This document shows, one piece after another, positions 41,968 through 54,981 of a stretch of DNA of 64,000 nucleotides (position 1 is the stretch's first letter; the number at the start of each line of letters is the position of its first letter). Location: positions 62,001-126,000 of the forward strand of contig CP114121.1 of the NCBI GenBank assembly GCA_029959195.1, in the 5' to 3' direction. The notes beneath the pieces are model-generated. The model saw only the letters and a list, made by a program, of their open reading frames with translations, had not been told where the DNA came from and made no database searches. The DNA comes from Dictyophora rubrovolvata (taxonomy: Eukaryota > Basidiomycota > Agaricomycetes > Phallales > Phallaceae). Position numbers and translations under genes: made by a program.

Positions 41968-44184
41968 ATGCTGTCCTCACTCCAACTACAGTACTCTAGA
42001 CCAGTGATCGTAGCTCTCGCATTTTGTGGTGCGGTCTGTACGGTGGTGGCTTATCGGGGTCTGAGTAGCTTGCGAACGAGGATTCCAAAAGGTATGTACT
42101 CCATTAAAAAAACGTGGTATTGAATAAGATGAATGACTGTTAGGCTTGAAACTTCCACCCGGTCCTCCTCGACGGTTTCTCATTGGAAATCTTACTGATC
42201 TTCCGACGAAGGAGAATTGGAAGACTTTCCAGCGATGGGCTCAGACATACGGTGAGGCTGAAGCTGAGAAGCTCATCCACGATTGCACTGCTGATAAAAT
42301 TCGCTTCAGGTGATCTCACATATCTAAACATATTCGGCACATCCCTTCTTTTCGTAAACTCTCATAAATTCCAACACGAATTGTTCGATCAACGAGGGGC
42401 TATATATTCGAATCGTTTTCAGTCAACCATGTTACATGATCTGTAGGTAACGCGATACGACTGTTATACTTAATACTCAACTTATGAAATTTAGTTCGGG
42501 ATTCAACTGGAGCGTTGCAACACTTCAATACGATGACCTCTGGCGTCGGCATCGTGGAGTCCTGCATCAGGCTCTTAACAAGACTGCTTTTACACAGTAT
42601 CGTGGGACTATAGAAAGACATGCTAGGTTGGTTTTTTTTTCGTCCTTGTCACATATTAGGTCACTTCACGGTTCAAAAACACTACTTTCAGAACGCTCCT
42701 GCTCCGTCTATATGAATCTCCTGAGAACTTTTTGGAGCACTCGAGACATATGCTTGGGGCTTTTACTTTGGAGGTATGGGAAATCCGTCCTGATTATGTG
42801 AGATTAAAAAGGAGCACTCGTAATACAGATGACGTATGGGCTCAAAATTTCACAAGAAAATGATCCTCACATCGTAACGGCTGAGAGTGCAGCACGAATA
42901 ATAGGACAGGTTTCTCAGCCTGGAGCTTTTTATGTTGATTTTTTGCCAATATGTACGTCCTAGTGAAATGGGAATTATTAAGGTTTGAGTTTGACTTGGC
43001 TTATATCTTCAGTGAGATACGTTCCTTCGTGGTTCCCGGGAGCAGAGTTCAAACATACAGCTCAGAAATTGAATAAATACCTCCAGGACATGATACACAT
43101 TCCGTTCGATACGGTTAAGAAATCGATGGTAATTTTGAATCGCTGGCATATGGTTTGATTAATACTGAAGCCTGAGGCGTTTACTAAATTCAGAAAGCAG
43201 GAAAAGCCGCACCGTCGATAGTGTCCAACTTCCTTGAAGATCTCCAAACGCAACAGGATAAAGCTGTGAATGATTACGAAGGCGAGGAAGAAATTCTCAG
43301 AAACATCAGTGGGGTCATTTACTTGGGAGGGATAGACACGGTACGTGGCTATGAAACCCCTGTTTTCAAAATTAATTTGCCACCGCCAACAGACAGAATC
43401 CTCCCTTCAATCCTTCTTCCTAGCAATGGTCCTCTACCCCGAAGTTCAAAAAGCCGCTCAAAGAGAACTAGACAACGTAATCGGCCCAAAGGCTTTGCCA
43501 TCGTTCCAAGATAGAGATAATCTTCCATATATTGATGCTGTGGTGAAAGAAGCGCTACGATGGCATCCTGTTGCGCCCTGTGGATTCCCGCATTTGCTTA
43601 AAGAAGATGATGTGGTTGGGGATTATTTTATTCCCAAAGGTACAGTTGTTATGGGTAATATTTGGTATGACGTTATGAATGTCTCTGAAAAGGGTCGGAA
43701 TTAAAGTATAACTCTTTTTCCTTTTTTCAAGGGCGCTGTTACATTCTCCTGAATACGGAGACGATGTAGATGATTTTAGCCCGGCACGATTTTTAAAAGG
43801 GGATGTTAAAGATCCTGACGTGGCTTTTGGATTTGGGAGAAGGTGATAAAGAAAGAAACAAAATACAGTCGCTTTTTTTTTCCGACTAATTGATAATTTG
43901 CAGAGTATGCCCAGGTAGATGGATGGCCGATAGCGAACTGTTCATATTGATCGCTTCGATTTTACATGCATTTAAGATTGAACCGCACGAGACTGAAGTG
44001 CCCACTAAGGATGACTTTGTTTCGGGTGTCATATCGTAAGAAATTTATGTAATTCCCGCCGGTTGAACGTTTGTGACCCGATGTACAATCTAGGATTCCA
44101 AAGCCATTCAAGTGTCGACTTCGCCCGAGACATTCTGAGGCTGAAGCTTTGTTGGTACAGCTTTCTCATGAATTACATGAATGA
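41968..44184 (+). CDS. Cytochrome P450 monooxygenase
   Basis: Many short exons; ATG at 41968 and TGA at 44182-44184. An N-terminal membrane anchor (VIVALAFCGAVCTVVAYRGL) is followed by the proline hinge LPPGPPRRFLIGN. The I-helix motif is GVIYLGGIDTTESS, split by an intron in the Thr pair. The K-helix ExxR is KEALRW, and the PERF-like region DDVDDFSPARFLKG precedes the heme loop FGFGRRVCPGRWMAD with its cysteine ligand. The C-terminus is ALLVQLSHELHE. It is an ER-anchored haem monooxygenase that takes electrons from P450 reductase; the substrate is not deducible. The architecture resembles basidiomycete P450s annotated as O-methylsterigmatocystin oxidoreductase-like. No secondary-metabolite backbone enzyme is nearby, and all key residues are present. 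Confidence 0.9.
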
Positions 44185-45101
44185 ACCTCCAGACTCCAGG
44201 TGTTCATTTTGTTCTGAATATCATGTACATACATACGTATTGTTTGATGCCACGCAGTTCTTTTTATGGATTGGAGTTGATTTTTATCGCACGAATGAAC
44301 GTATGCGGTAATGGGAATGATCCCCGAGGGTCCGATTACGCATCGCTTGAAAAATTAGGCTCAGCAGGCCTTAGGAATCCAGGCTCAAGTTGGTGATGTT
44401 AGCGTTGTCTTTCGAGAGGGAAGTATATGTGACGTGTTGACAATTGATCACTGACTCTAACGAACGCGAACGAGTTCTCCAACGATCCGACTTCAGTGCA
44501 TACAAGTAACCAAGCAATATGTAATTGCTGTCAACTCAAGTTGGGTTGGTACGGCGGTTACAGCTTTAATCCAAGACTTGGCGTTACATATTGCATAAGA
44601 TTACCCGTGAGAACATTCCAAAAAAAAGTATGTTCCTGATTATTTACGTAATCGAAGTGAAAACTTTTTTTTTCTCTGTTTTTTCTCTTGCTTTTTTTGG
44701 CGAGGAACGTTTTTTGGATGTGTGTGCGGATTGGCAAGCAATTTTATTTTTCCTTAGACACTGTTTCTGAGTGGTTGTTTCAGATGTTTTAAACACTTAT
44801 ATCCCATCTCCCAAATCGAGCCAGTGTTGTGCTGTGCTGCGGCAAAGACCCGATCGTTTCCGATATCATCTGGAGGGAAACAAACAACGAACATTTTTTT
44901 TGATCAAATAAAATGGAAATCAACTTCAAAAATAGCCCAGGATAGCCCGTCGTCCTGAGTTAAGGTTCAACGCTCAGAGTTTTGATTGGCTAGCCAGCAT
45001 GAGCTGACAACTAGAGAAGAAGAAGCTTGGCGGGTTGCAGCGCCTCTCCTCGCCTCTCCCTCACGCTTTTGTCTCACTATTGTCTCTTTCTTCTTTCTCC
45101 C
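44185..45101. other. Intergenic and 5' leader of the phospholipase gene
   Basis: Poly-T tracts near 44664-44700 and 44896 and no gene. The last 75 bases (from 45027) are an open, ATG-less hydrophobic frame continuous with the phospholipase gene; see the findings. Confidence 0.4.
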
Positions 45102-48100
45102 ATGCCCTCTAATAATTCCTACGCACCAAACGTAAACGTCCAATGTCCCTCCGCAAACGCCACCGCTACCGAACTTCTCCGCACTTTCTTTCCTCAAAAC
45201 CAGACTTTACATCCTCAAGAACAGGCATACATTCAAGCTCGGAAACCTCAAATACAACAAGCATGGCAAGACTGGATTCAAGGTCCAGAAATTGGTTATA
45301 ACATGTCTCAGTTCGATCAGGATGCGTATCCGGTTGTCGGAATGGCGATATCGGGTGGGGGATTTAGAGCCTCGTTGTTCGGTGCTGGTGTTATCAATGC
45401 TTTCGATGCACGTAACGACACGTCTAAGACGTTTGGGACGGGTGGACTGTATAATGTTCTTACCTACTTGTCGGGTGCTTCAGGTCAGTGCGAGTCTTGG
45501 TTCAGGATTCCAGCCCGTCATTCTGTGTCCAGGGCTATGATGGCACAATACAGTGAACCAGTGCTTTGGTGCTGTGTACACCACCTATCATGTACCGCGT
45601 GGGCTGCGGACTCATATTAACATATTGTTAATTTTGTGTTTCTAGGCGGCTCTTGGGTTATTGCCAGTCAGCTGTTTAACCCTAACGCAAAGTCATTTTT
45701 CAATTTGGTACTTGGCGGCGGCGGAGACGAGCAAGGGTGGTTACTTGATATCGACGTTGCCTTCCCAAACGGTGAAAACTTTTTGGATAGCAAGAATGAG
45801 GAGTATTATGGTGCGATCGTTGCAAATACGAAAGCCAAAGCTGCTACATCCATGCAAGTGTTGTTCTTCGTCACCACTGCCACCGTTGTAGGCTCATAAT
45901 CTCTGCCAAATCCTTTTCTTTCTTTTCAGACCAGTCAGTGTTACGGATATCTGGGCCGGTCTTCTTAGCTACCACTTTCTCAACGGCACAACCCGCGACA
46001 ACCTTTTCACGTCTGACGCTGAAACCCCACATGGCGCTGGACTCCTCTGGTCTGATATTCCCTCCACACCGCTCTTTCAAAATCACGCCATACCATTTCC
46101 TTTGGTCATAGCTGATTCGCGTGGTCCAAATAGTGATGGTGAGCGACCTTCATTGGAAGATGTGGTTTACGAGGTAACTCAAAGCCAGGTTCAGGCTTTT
46201 TAATTACACTCAACTCATTGATTCTTTCAGATATCACCTTTTGAATGGGGTTCGTGGGACCCAACTATATCATCCATGATAAACCTTAAATTCGCGGGGA
46301 CGACTTTAAATGAAGGTACACCGCCCAACGCGACGTCGTGCGTGACAGGATTCGATCAAGCAGCGTATATTATCGGTACAAGTAGTAATTTGTGGGATGT
46401 ACGTTTTCACCGCCGTCCACTAACCTGGTTCTAAAAGTTTGACGTCTCTTTTGAAGAGCGCTTCGTTCGTCCTGAGCTCAGAAGCCGGAACATTCACTCA
46501 ATTTCTCGGACCATTGGGAGACGCGCTAGAAAAACTTATAGCAAAGGTAGCCCACACACCTCATTGTCGTACACCTCTCCCTTTCATCTCCCTTTTATAG
46601 ATAGTCTCAAAGGGACAAGACACAGCCCTCTGGCCAAACGTATGTCTATTCCTTTCATGATATATCTCTCATTAAGTTTCCACGCTGCAGGCCTTCGGAG
46701 GTCTCAACAAAGCCCTTTTCCAAAACGCTCTCACGCCTACTCTGAATCTCGACGACGGCGGCGAAAATGCGGCAAACGTGCCCATTGAAGCTCTAATGCT
46801 CAAACCCCGCCAAGTCGACGTTGTTGTCGCCATTGATTCCACAGCCGAGACCACTCTTGGAAGCAAGCAAAACTATCCAAAGTGCGTATTTCGTCCCTGT
46901 GCCCTATCTCTCTTTTTTTTTTTGGTAACCTTTCGACTGTAGTGGCACAGCGATGAACACAGCCGCCACCCGCCTAAGTACCATACTATCTCAGACGCAC
47001 CAGCAAGCGCCCCCTATACCGCCTGATTTCGCTGTTACAGGGAATAACCTCCGTGTGTCTTTTTTTGGATGCGATCCTGATTCCGATTCGTCGAGTGACG
47101 GTGACAACGTCACGCCGTTGATTATCTACGTTCCTAACTCGCCACCTTGTACTGGTGATAATCCCGTTACAAAGTAAGATGTTCCCCATCTGCGTATTTC
47201 TATGTGGGGATTACTTATGCAGCGTCGTAATTATGCAACAGTACAGGCGCATTTAAGACTTCCTACTCAACAATACTCCAAACTACTTTCTTTTATCAAT
47301 CTTTCCTCAGCGCGACGTGTGGTTTTGTACCAAATACAACCTCCCAAGACCCAAATTTTCCACTCTGTCTCAAATGCGCCGCAATAGACCGTGCGCGCAC
47401 TAAGAATAAGACGACACCACCCATCCCGCGCTCTGAAATTTGCCAGCAGTGTTTCACGCGCTATTGTTTCAATCCGTCCGATCCGCCGACGAATAAAGAT
47501 CTCCCCGGACGGAAATTCGTGTTTGTCGATCCAGGGCCACAATCTTCTCTTTCAAAGTTTTCGGATTTTATCCGAAAGCGTGGTGTACCACTTTTTATCG
47601 CGTTTGGTGTGTTGAGTCTGTTATTGGTGGGTGTTTGCGGTTTTTTCGCCTATAGGAGGGGAAAGAAGCGGAAGGAGAGAGTTAAGATGATTAAAATGTA
47701 TGGGTGGGGTGCCGTTGCTGAGATGGACAAAATTGATCAGAAGAAACGGGCGGGTGAAATGCCTGCTGGAGCCAATGCCAAGAGTCGAGGAGGCGGGTTT
47801 GTGTATTATTCAAATCTTGTTAAGAGCAAGTTGGGTATTGGGGATAGGTATTCAAAAATTGCTGATCCCTATGAATTTGAGTTTGAGCTGGAGGATGCGG
47901 CGGGGAACAATGGTGTGAGGAAGAAGATGGCCGGTGATGTAGGCGGTGGTGTGGTAGCAGCGGCAGGTGTGTCTATCCCGAGTACTTTTTTTTTTTTTTG
48001 AAATCTCAAACAAGTTTAGACCCGTCCAATGCAAATTCATTGATATCACCTCCACTTTCAACACCGGGCTCGACCTTGAACACGAAGTCTTTCACACAAC

Positions 48101-48512
48101 AACAACAACAACAACAACAACCCCCTCTTTTTGTTACTCAAAGTCGACTTCCGTTGAGTCCTGAAATTCGTAGACGGCAGTCGACATTGATGTCGATGTA
48201 CACCGATCCATTTATGGAAGGGGACGAGTTCAATCCTTATGATAATTTTGATGCTTCGGACAAGGCGACGGGGAGTGATGAGCATGTTGGACGCGGGAGT
48301 GAACCACTTGTAGGAGACAGAGCAGCTACAAGTGAGTCTCAACCTTTTCATTATTAGTGTTGAATTCATCATTTTCATCATTTACTCATCGTTATATTTT
48401 TTTCATATTAGAAACGTTGCGATTATTGCCAATTCCACCGTCACAAACTCAGGCGTGGGCTACAACAGAAAATACAGTCATACATGATAGCCCAATAGAA
48501 GATGTAGGTTGA
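45102..48512 (+). CDS. Lysophospholipase / phospholipase B with C-terminal membrane anchor
   Basis: Multi-exon gene. The nucleophile-elbow region is split by the first intron (45484-45645): SGAS then GGSW, giving GxSGGS. The oxyanion-loop motif AISGGGFRASLFGAG precedes it. The catalytic Asp is probably in VVVAIDSTAETT. Other conserved parts are TDIWAGLLSYHF, PFEWGSWDP and CxxC/CFNPSD near the end of the cPLA2-like domain. It hydrolyses acyl chains from phospholipids and lysophospholipids at the cell surface. A transmembrane helix (PLFIAFGVLSLLLVGVCGFFAYRR) and a ~200-residue cytosolic tail with eight glutamines follow, instead of the GPI signal common in yeast PLB. The ATG at 45102 gives no signal peptide; upstream in-frame codons would. 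Confidence 0.87.
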
Positions 48513-51165
48513 TTGATCCCTATGAGGTTGGTTCCGTGGGCAAGTCTACTAGTACAATTTCTTGAGCAGCGGCGAATTGGAACTGAGACGAGATTGATGG
48601 TCGTTTTGTAATTGGACTGCATAATTTGTTTTGTTAGGGCTTTTGGAGGACTTCATTATTTGATTTTATATTATACGCAGTATTCTTTTTATGAGAAATC
48701 ACTTCAGTATTATGTATCGTCAATTTTTTATTTCTTTTTTTTTTCCCAAGGTTGGATGAACATAGAATTCTTGAGACGGGCTTCAAGTTTGGAGCTCAAA
48801 AAGGCGTGTGTAAAAGTGTTGGTGATAATCAAAGTTACTCAGTCCCGTTCGTTTTTCCTGGCTGACTCTTGAATTTTCCAGTAGAAACAGCATATGGCTG
48901 TAACAGGGTTGAGAAAGAGAATATTACTTATTCGGGATCAGGGGCCCGGGGTGCCCAACCTATGCAGCCTGCACCGGTACCTGTCCTGCGCATGACCCGA
49001 GAGCCGCCGCTGCCAAAGGTATACTATGTATGTACTTCAATCTTCTTGTCACCCTCAAAATTTCATCTGACGCGCACCAAATTGGCGGACCTGAAGCTGA
49101 GCCCGCGCACGACGTGAGTACTTTCACTGCGGCCGCGGCCCTCATTGTGTAAAGTCGCTAGAAATAATTAGTTAATAATAAGCGACTTTGCTGAAAATTT
49201 AGAGCTTCAAAGTTGATAGACTTGGAGCTTAGAGTGATGAGAGTTTTTAATCTTCGTTAATTCGAAGTCTAGCTAAAGGAATAGCATACAGAAGGGGTTT
49301 TTTATATGTTTAATGAGTGTACGAAAAAGGAAATTTATTCGAGTCATAAGGGAGTCATGAAGTATTTTAATGAGTCAAAATGAAAGAAAGATGATTCGGA
49401 AGTTATGGTTTATTGTTTATGACCCGTTAATGAGTCAGTCGCGGCGTGGTCCGGTAAGCCGACCCTTACACATTGACAGTCAATCTAATACTGAGCAATT
49501 TTATTACGAGTTGTGTTGTGAATGAATGAGTACCTTAGACTTGGCCCTTTAGCGGTCGAAGAGAAGAAATCGATACTTCTTCTCCAGTGGGCAATGCTGT
49601 CAAAGGGTACGTGCGAAGGAAGTTCTAATACCGACTATCACACATGCTCACGCTGCTAGAAAGTATCCAACCTCGTTCTCTTACATATTATTCATGGTAA
49701 TTTTCCGGCATTAGTACTAGTAAGTAATGTGAGCACGATTCAGACGATACTATCGTGACGGAAAAGCAAGGATCAGTCTCAGGTCTCAAAAGTTCCCGCA
49801 TGATCCAGGTCTATTAATGATCAATGAGTGACGGAACACAGTAGGCAAGACAGAAAACCAAAAAGCTGTGCGTTTTGATTTGCTTACGCTCAGACTCGTT
49901 TCGAGTTGGTAGAAGTTCACCAGAAAAGAAACTAGAAAAAGGATCAATTAACTGTTAAAAATACACCAGCTACATAAGGTTTTTCAAAAATATGTTATTG
50001 TAGTATGAGCGCCACGCAACCTCGAGTGCGATTCAGGGATGAATTCGTTCGGATCTGATCATGCCATATAGCGGCCAATGCGGAACTTCAATTATTGTGT
50101 ACAGCATCGTCCTCCACGGTGTATATCATCAAGTTTAGAACCCACCAGTGATGCCCTACTATTTGTGTGACGATTGATAACTATTGTCATTACTTCGATG
50201 TGCATAATGCTGGAACTTCAATCGACTCGAGGTTATCTTCGCCAACAACCGTGAGTATTCAAATCAGCCATCATGTTAGCCAGCACGCTGTAGGCATTGC
50301 TTAGATTAATCATAAGCGGTGCAGGTGGGTTTTTGTTTTTTGACCCTACTCACCTGATTCCAGTCCTCGGATCTGAATATCTGAATACTCTGTACTTCAA
50401 TATCAACACATACCAGGTCTCAAACAGCCTGATCCATGCAATTGGTGGGCGGTGCAGTCGGAATCTTCTCCAAACATTATGCGCCAACTAGGCGTTGGTA
50501 GTTGATATTGAAAACGCTATTCCAAAAATAATACTTTAAACTTTTTTAGAAACTTAATAAAAATCACTTATGACTGAGAAAGAGGTCATACATCTGAATC
50601 TTCAAGTTTCAACCCCGACTACTAGTAGGACTTTCTACATTCCGTCATATAAGCTTGAGAGTATTTGTAATAATTGACAGTAATCCTGAGTTAACGTGAA
50701 CAAACCAAAACCTGGAGGATGACGATACAGATTCAAAAGCTTCCGTCACTAAGGCTAGGTAGTAGGGCGAGTGACTTTCGGATCAGCGTTGACAACTCAG
50801 AACTACGCACTGTGAGTATATCATGTGATTTTGAATGGCAACCTCGAATTCCAGCCCTGAATCGAGGGTCACTGAGTCGGATATCGATATTTGACAATTC
50901 CCTCAGGCTCAGACGTGCAAAACAAACCGTTTTCTTCCTTCTCCCTTCCTCCTTCTCTAATTGGCAAAGGAGAATCTTATTCGTTCCTTCGTATGGCTTC
51001 CGCACAGTAACGGGGTTTGTCAAGACTCAAGGACATATAAAACGCCGGAGGCAGACTTTGAGTCTTACGGTTCATCATTATCAATACTTGATTTCTCGAG
51101 TTCCGAGAATCTTCTCTCCTTTCAACAAAGCACCTTCGGAGCAGTTTTCTTGAAAACTTTCCACA
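48513..51165. other. Long intergenic region, no supported gene
   Basis: About 2.6 kb with only short unconvincing open frames. AT-rich blocks near 49150-49450 contain AGCGACTTTGCTG/AAAGTCGCTAG words on both strands, possibly a small decayed inverted-repeat element. Nothing else recognised. Confidence 0.35.
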
Positions 51166-51492
51166 ATGCAATTCGACTTGAGCACCGTTTTCGCATTCCT
51201 CTACTCTGTTGCCGCCATCGCCACTGCACAGGCTACTCCGGTTGGTGAGTACACTGCTTTAGCATACTCGTTTTTTTTTGATTGTTCTTAATGCTTATTA
51301 TTCTCAGCCATGGCAGTGGCACGCGAACCAGCTTTGGTAAATACCCACTACTGACAGTGATTTCGAGAATTGAAATTCACATAAATTTTGATAGCTGGTA
51401 CCAAAATGTGGCGCGGTTGGTAGCAAGTCTTGTACGTATATTTTGACATATACACATAACCTGGTCTTTACACACCTTGATTAGGCAATTGA
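51166..51492 (+). CDS. Small secreted protein, about 50 residues
   Basis: Four small exons: 51166-51244, 51308-51336, 51395-51431 and 51485-51492. The product starts MQFDLSTVFAFLYSVAAIAT and has a clear signal peptide with a likely cut after AQA. The mature part is about 27 residues with a CGAVGSKSC motif and ends CN. Intron lengths (53-63 nt) match neighbours. If the third intron instead used the AG at about 51540, the end would be YVCSSFCLPWR. Size and form resemble small secreted cysteine-containing proteins of mushrooms. No family is recognised. Confidence 0.5.
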
Positions 51493-51920
51493 ATAACTCC
51501 AAAACCAAATACATTTGTGTTTGGACACATACTTCCAGACGTGTGTAGTTCTTTTTGTTTGCCATGGAGATGATCTTGTAGGCTAATAATCACAGTCGAT
51601 TTGAGCAGTTCATTCTGTTGGACTTCAAAATCGTAGATTCATTATTGAGTCTCATTGGGGGATAGCATCTCCTTATTTATGTATAAATACCATAATTTTA
51701 TTACGAAGCTTGTGAGACGTTATATGAACACCTTTTATTTAATTTGTTACATATAAGGGTTATCTTATGGCACTGCGTTAATTGATTTATATACATAAAT
51801 CCGTGCCTCCAATTGCTTGTTCCCTGATCATTTTACCGTTATGACGCGTGACTGAATATGCAAAAAAAAAACAACAGCTGGCAGGACATGCATCTCGCAA
51901 ACGATTACATTGAAAGTAAG

Positions 51921-53459
51921 TTAGGACCTCTCAAATTGGGCAATCTGGTCATTCAACCATTGTTTTAGCTGCTCTTGTACCTCTACATTGCTCGCTCTCG
52001 GGTCTGCTCTGCCAAAACGGGCCCATGGTTGGAAAAACTGAAAATTTCCATTCTCAACACAGCCAGACACGGTGATGAATCAAGGTGGATTGACTGACCT
52101 TTCCATTGATTTCATCGGCTGGAACGGCAGTTGCTGCAAAAAGGGAGGTGTAGGCTCCAAGGCTGTGATTTATTGTCAGGCATCAAATATGACTTGCGAG
52201 TTCAGTCTTAAGTTAACTTACGGTGCAGGATGAAGTCCCATATGTAGCAAGGCCCGAGGGATTGGAGAAATGTGTCTGTGTTGAGAATGAAGCTTGTTTT
52301 ATCACGAAATTCACGAAATAAACTTACTGTAAGAGGTTAGTTTTGATATTCCCGGGATTCAAAGCGCACGAGACAATCTTATCTCCATGATCTCGAGCTA
52401 AGAAATTTGTCATAAGGACATTTCCCTGACGAGGGGTCGATATAAAATTATACTTGGTTTTCAAAAGGGAAAAGGCATGGGCTTACCATTTTACTAATAC
52501 CATATAACTTCCAGTAGTTGGCGATTCCGAGGTTTTTTATTGCTTTCATTCTGTTTTCTCCACCGAGAACCTGCCAGTTTATACCCGTTTTTCCGGGTGA
52601 CATTGCATGTATGGTGGAAGAAACGTTAATGACGCGGGCCTTTTTTTTATGGTGAATCATTGAACGTTCCAGAGCAGGAAGCAAGAGAATCTATCATAAA
52701 GAAAGAACGTATATGGGCTTGCATATAGAAATTTCTGAAATTTGAGCCTACTGTAAAATAATAGTGCCCCAATACGTTGGTTCCTATAGTTACGAAAAGG
52801 TCAGATTTTTGAATGGCCTGAGAGGGTTGTATTGTATATCATACCGAATTCTATGAAATATGTTATCTTGTCACCTTAGTTTGGCGAAAGAGTTCCGAGC
52901 CAGCACTTACGGAGATCATACCCTTGCTTAGTGAGTAGTTCAAATGGCGGAAGCATTACGCCGCTAAGAAACCATGTGACTTTGTATTTACCGGGAAGTT
53001 AATTGACATACGCATTGTTAATCAATATGTCTACCCTTTCTTCTTTGCCAAGTACTTCCATCGATGCCTATTTCACGCTATCTAGATCGCTCAAATCCAG
53101 TTCCAAGATTAGACCTTCCCCAGTTGTAGGTGTCCCTGATGATTCGTTTGTCAAATCCTTCTGGATCATCTCAACTGCTTCTTGGCCATTTCTGACGTTT
53201 CGACACGCAAGATATACCTTTGCATTCTTGCGTAACAGTTCTTTTGCGGTATGAAACCCAATTCCAGAGTTCGCACCTGTTACTATTGCAACCTAAATTT
53301 TTTTTTCATGTTAGGTGAGAGCTGAGACACACAAGGTGAGGTTGACGTAACTTTTCCTGTTAGATCAGGAATGTCTCTTTTTGGCTCAAAGGCAGACGCG
53401 GGAGGCCATTGTTGGGACAGTTGTGAGTAAGGCGCGATGTGAGCGAGAACGCCACCCAT
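51921..53459 (-). CDS. Short-chain dehydrogenase/reductase with one in-frame stop
   Basis: ATG at 53459 (MGGVLAHIAPYSQLSQQWPP), about nine exons, TAA at 51921-51923. NAD(P)-binding TGANSGIG follows LTGK-VAIV; VYLACRNVRNGQEAVE, LELDLSDLDSV and ILINNAGVM come next. The active-site region is INVSSTIHAMSP with YGISK, then ALNPGNIKTNL. This is the retinol-dehydrogenase/WW-domain-oxidoreductase-like fungal SDR type, reducing or oxidising a small carbonyl/alcohol substrate. A TAG at 53068-53070 sits between SVK and ASMEVLG in an otherwise well-conserved exon, where Q or K is expected. This implies a recent null allele, a sequencing error, or a small unrecognised intron. All splice sites elsewhere are sound. 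Confidence 0.8.
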
Positions 53460-53803
53460 GGGATCGTATTTGACTTTAAGCCCATAGGAAGCCACAGTAT
53501 ATATAAATGTACTTTCTCTTTCACGTGGATCGCGAAAGTGCGTCTGCGTTGGCCAATAATAATAGAAAGGTTCAGCAATTGGATGGCTAGCTATGAGGTC
53601 AAATCACGATATTTATTTGTTCATAACATATTCTTTTGACTCGGTGTCAGAAACAACATCGCGTGCCAATCGACATGGGCACCATGCTCCGTGCCACGTT
53701 TAATAATGGAAGGATTTTCGTTTGGCGTGTTCCGGTACGTTTATAATAATGAAGGCCGAGTGTCCAGAAGCGTCTATAGACGTCGGAGTCAAAAAAATAG
53801 CGC

Positions 53804-54729
53804 ATGCCGGCTTCCTCCCCTTCCTCATTGTCGTCAGCGGAGAATGACCGAATATTTGAAAAATGGCGTAAGAACTTGTCTTGGGCAACAGGACTCGGGC
53901 TCTCTGAGGATGAGAAGCTCGTTCGAGAGAAGGCACGACATCAAAGAATTCAACCGTTGCTGATTAAAAAATGCAACCGAGTCAAGGATTCATTGATGAC
54001 AAGCAGTACGATAAAGTTTATCATCTTCTTCAGACAATGGCATGACCTCTATGTGAATTTTCTCAAGGCCCCGCTATTATTTTTATGCTGAAGCACCTCC
54101 GTCTATCAGGCTGTCCTGTCGAGCCCGAGCATATCCGGTGCATGTCCTGCGGAACAACCACCGCCGGGGGATTCTCGCCTGATTTAGGAGGAATCCTCAT
54201 ATGTTCTCAGGGATTCTCAAACAAAAAGCACATGGAGAATACGATTGTCCACGAATTATTGCACATGTATGATCATTGCAAGTTCAAAGTCGATTGGGGA
54301 AATCTCCGACATCATGCCTGCAGCGAGGTGACCTTTTTTTTGTCAGTTCGCTTTGTCTATGTAAACATTGAATTCTCGGATTTATGTGCGGCACGCGACA
54401 GATTAGAGCGGCGAGTTTGAGTGGGGATTGTCGTTGGGTTCGAGAAATGAACAGGATGGTGTTTGGTTTCTCAAAACAGCATCAGGCGAGGTTTTCGCTA
54501 TCTCTATCTCTGAAACACAATCCTAATTTATCATATGCAGGCTTGCGCGAGGCGTCGAGCTGCATTATCCGTAGCTGCAAACACAAATTGCCCCGACCGA
54601 GGAACGGCTGAACAAGTGGTCAATGAAGTCTGGGATAGCTGTCTTAACGATACCCGGCCATTTGATGAGGTTAGTATGTATGACTCGACGTTTTTATTGA
54701 GTACTGATTTGGGTCGCCAGATATACTAA
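53804..54729 (+). CDS. ATP23: Mitochondrial inner-membrane metalloprotease ATP23 (peptidase M76)
   Basis: Starts [15 protein letters not shown] at 53804 and ends RPFDEIY at 54729. The zinc-binding HExxH motif is [12 protein letters not shown], in the usual context [10 protein letters not shown]. Cysteines of CMSCGTT and the C-terminal [11 protein letters not shown]...[27 protein letters not shown] agree with ATP23. In yeast the enzyme matures Atp6 and helps assemble the ATP synthase Fo part in the intermembrane space. Introns: 54006-54067, one from the GTGACC donor after ACSE to the AG at 54400, 54486-54540 (apparently GC...AG), and a last one before IY. It lies divergent from the dehydrogenase gene, with about 340 bp between starts. 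Confidence 0.9.
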
Positions 54730-54981
54730 TCTTTCACAATGTATTACTGTATGAAGATCATTGATAGATTATAGATTACATGTATCGCGCATTGGCACGG
54801 GCCCGATTGACCTCTTGAAACTCACGTCACGTCGCCAATACTTTGTCAGTATGATAAATTAATCTCATGTCGTTGTACGGCTGCCTCGATGATAAATCTA
54901 GCCTCGTATGAGACTGCGGACACCTCGGTAGTGCAGCACTCAAATTGGCGCTGTTTTGGGGCACCGCTACATCGATCACAA

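Noticed and set aside
48096-48121. CAA repeat as a microsatellite of special interest
   Set aside because: It encodes a short polyglutamine run in the phospholipase tail, common in fungal proteins.
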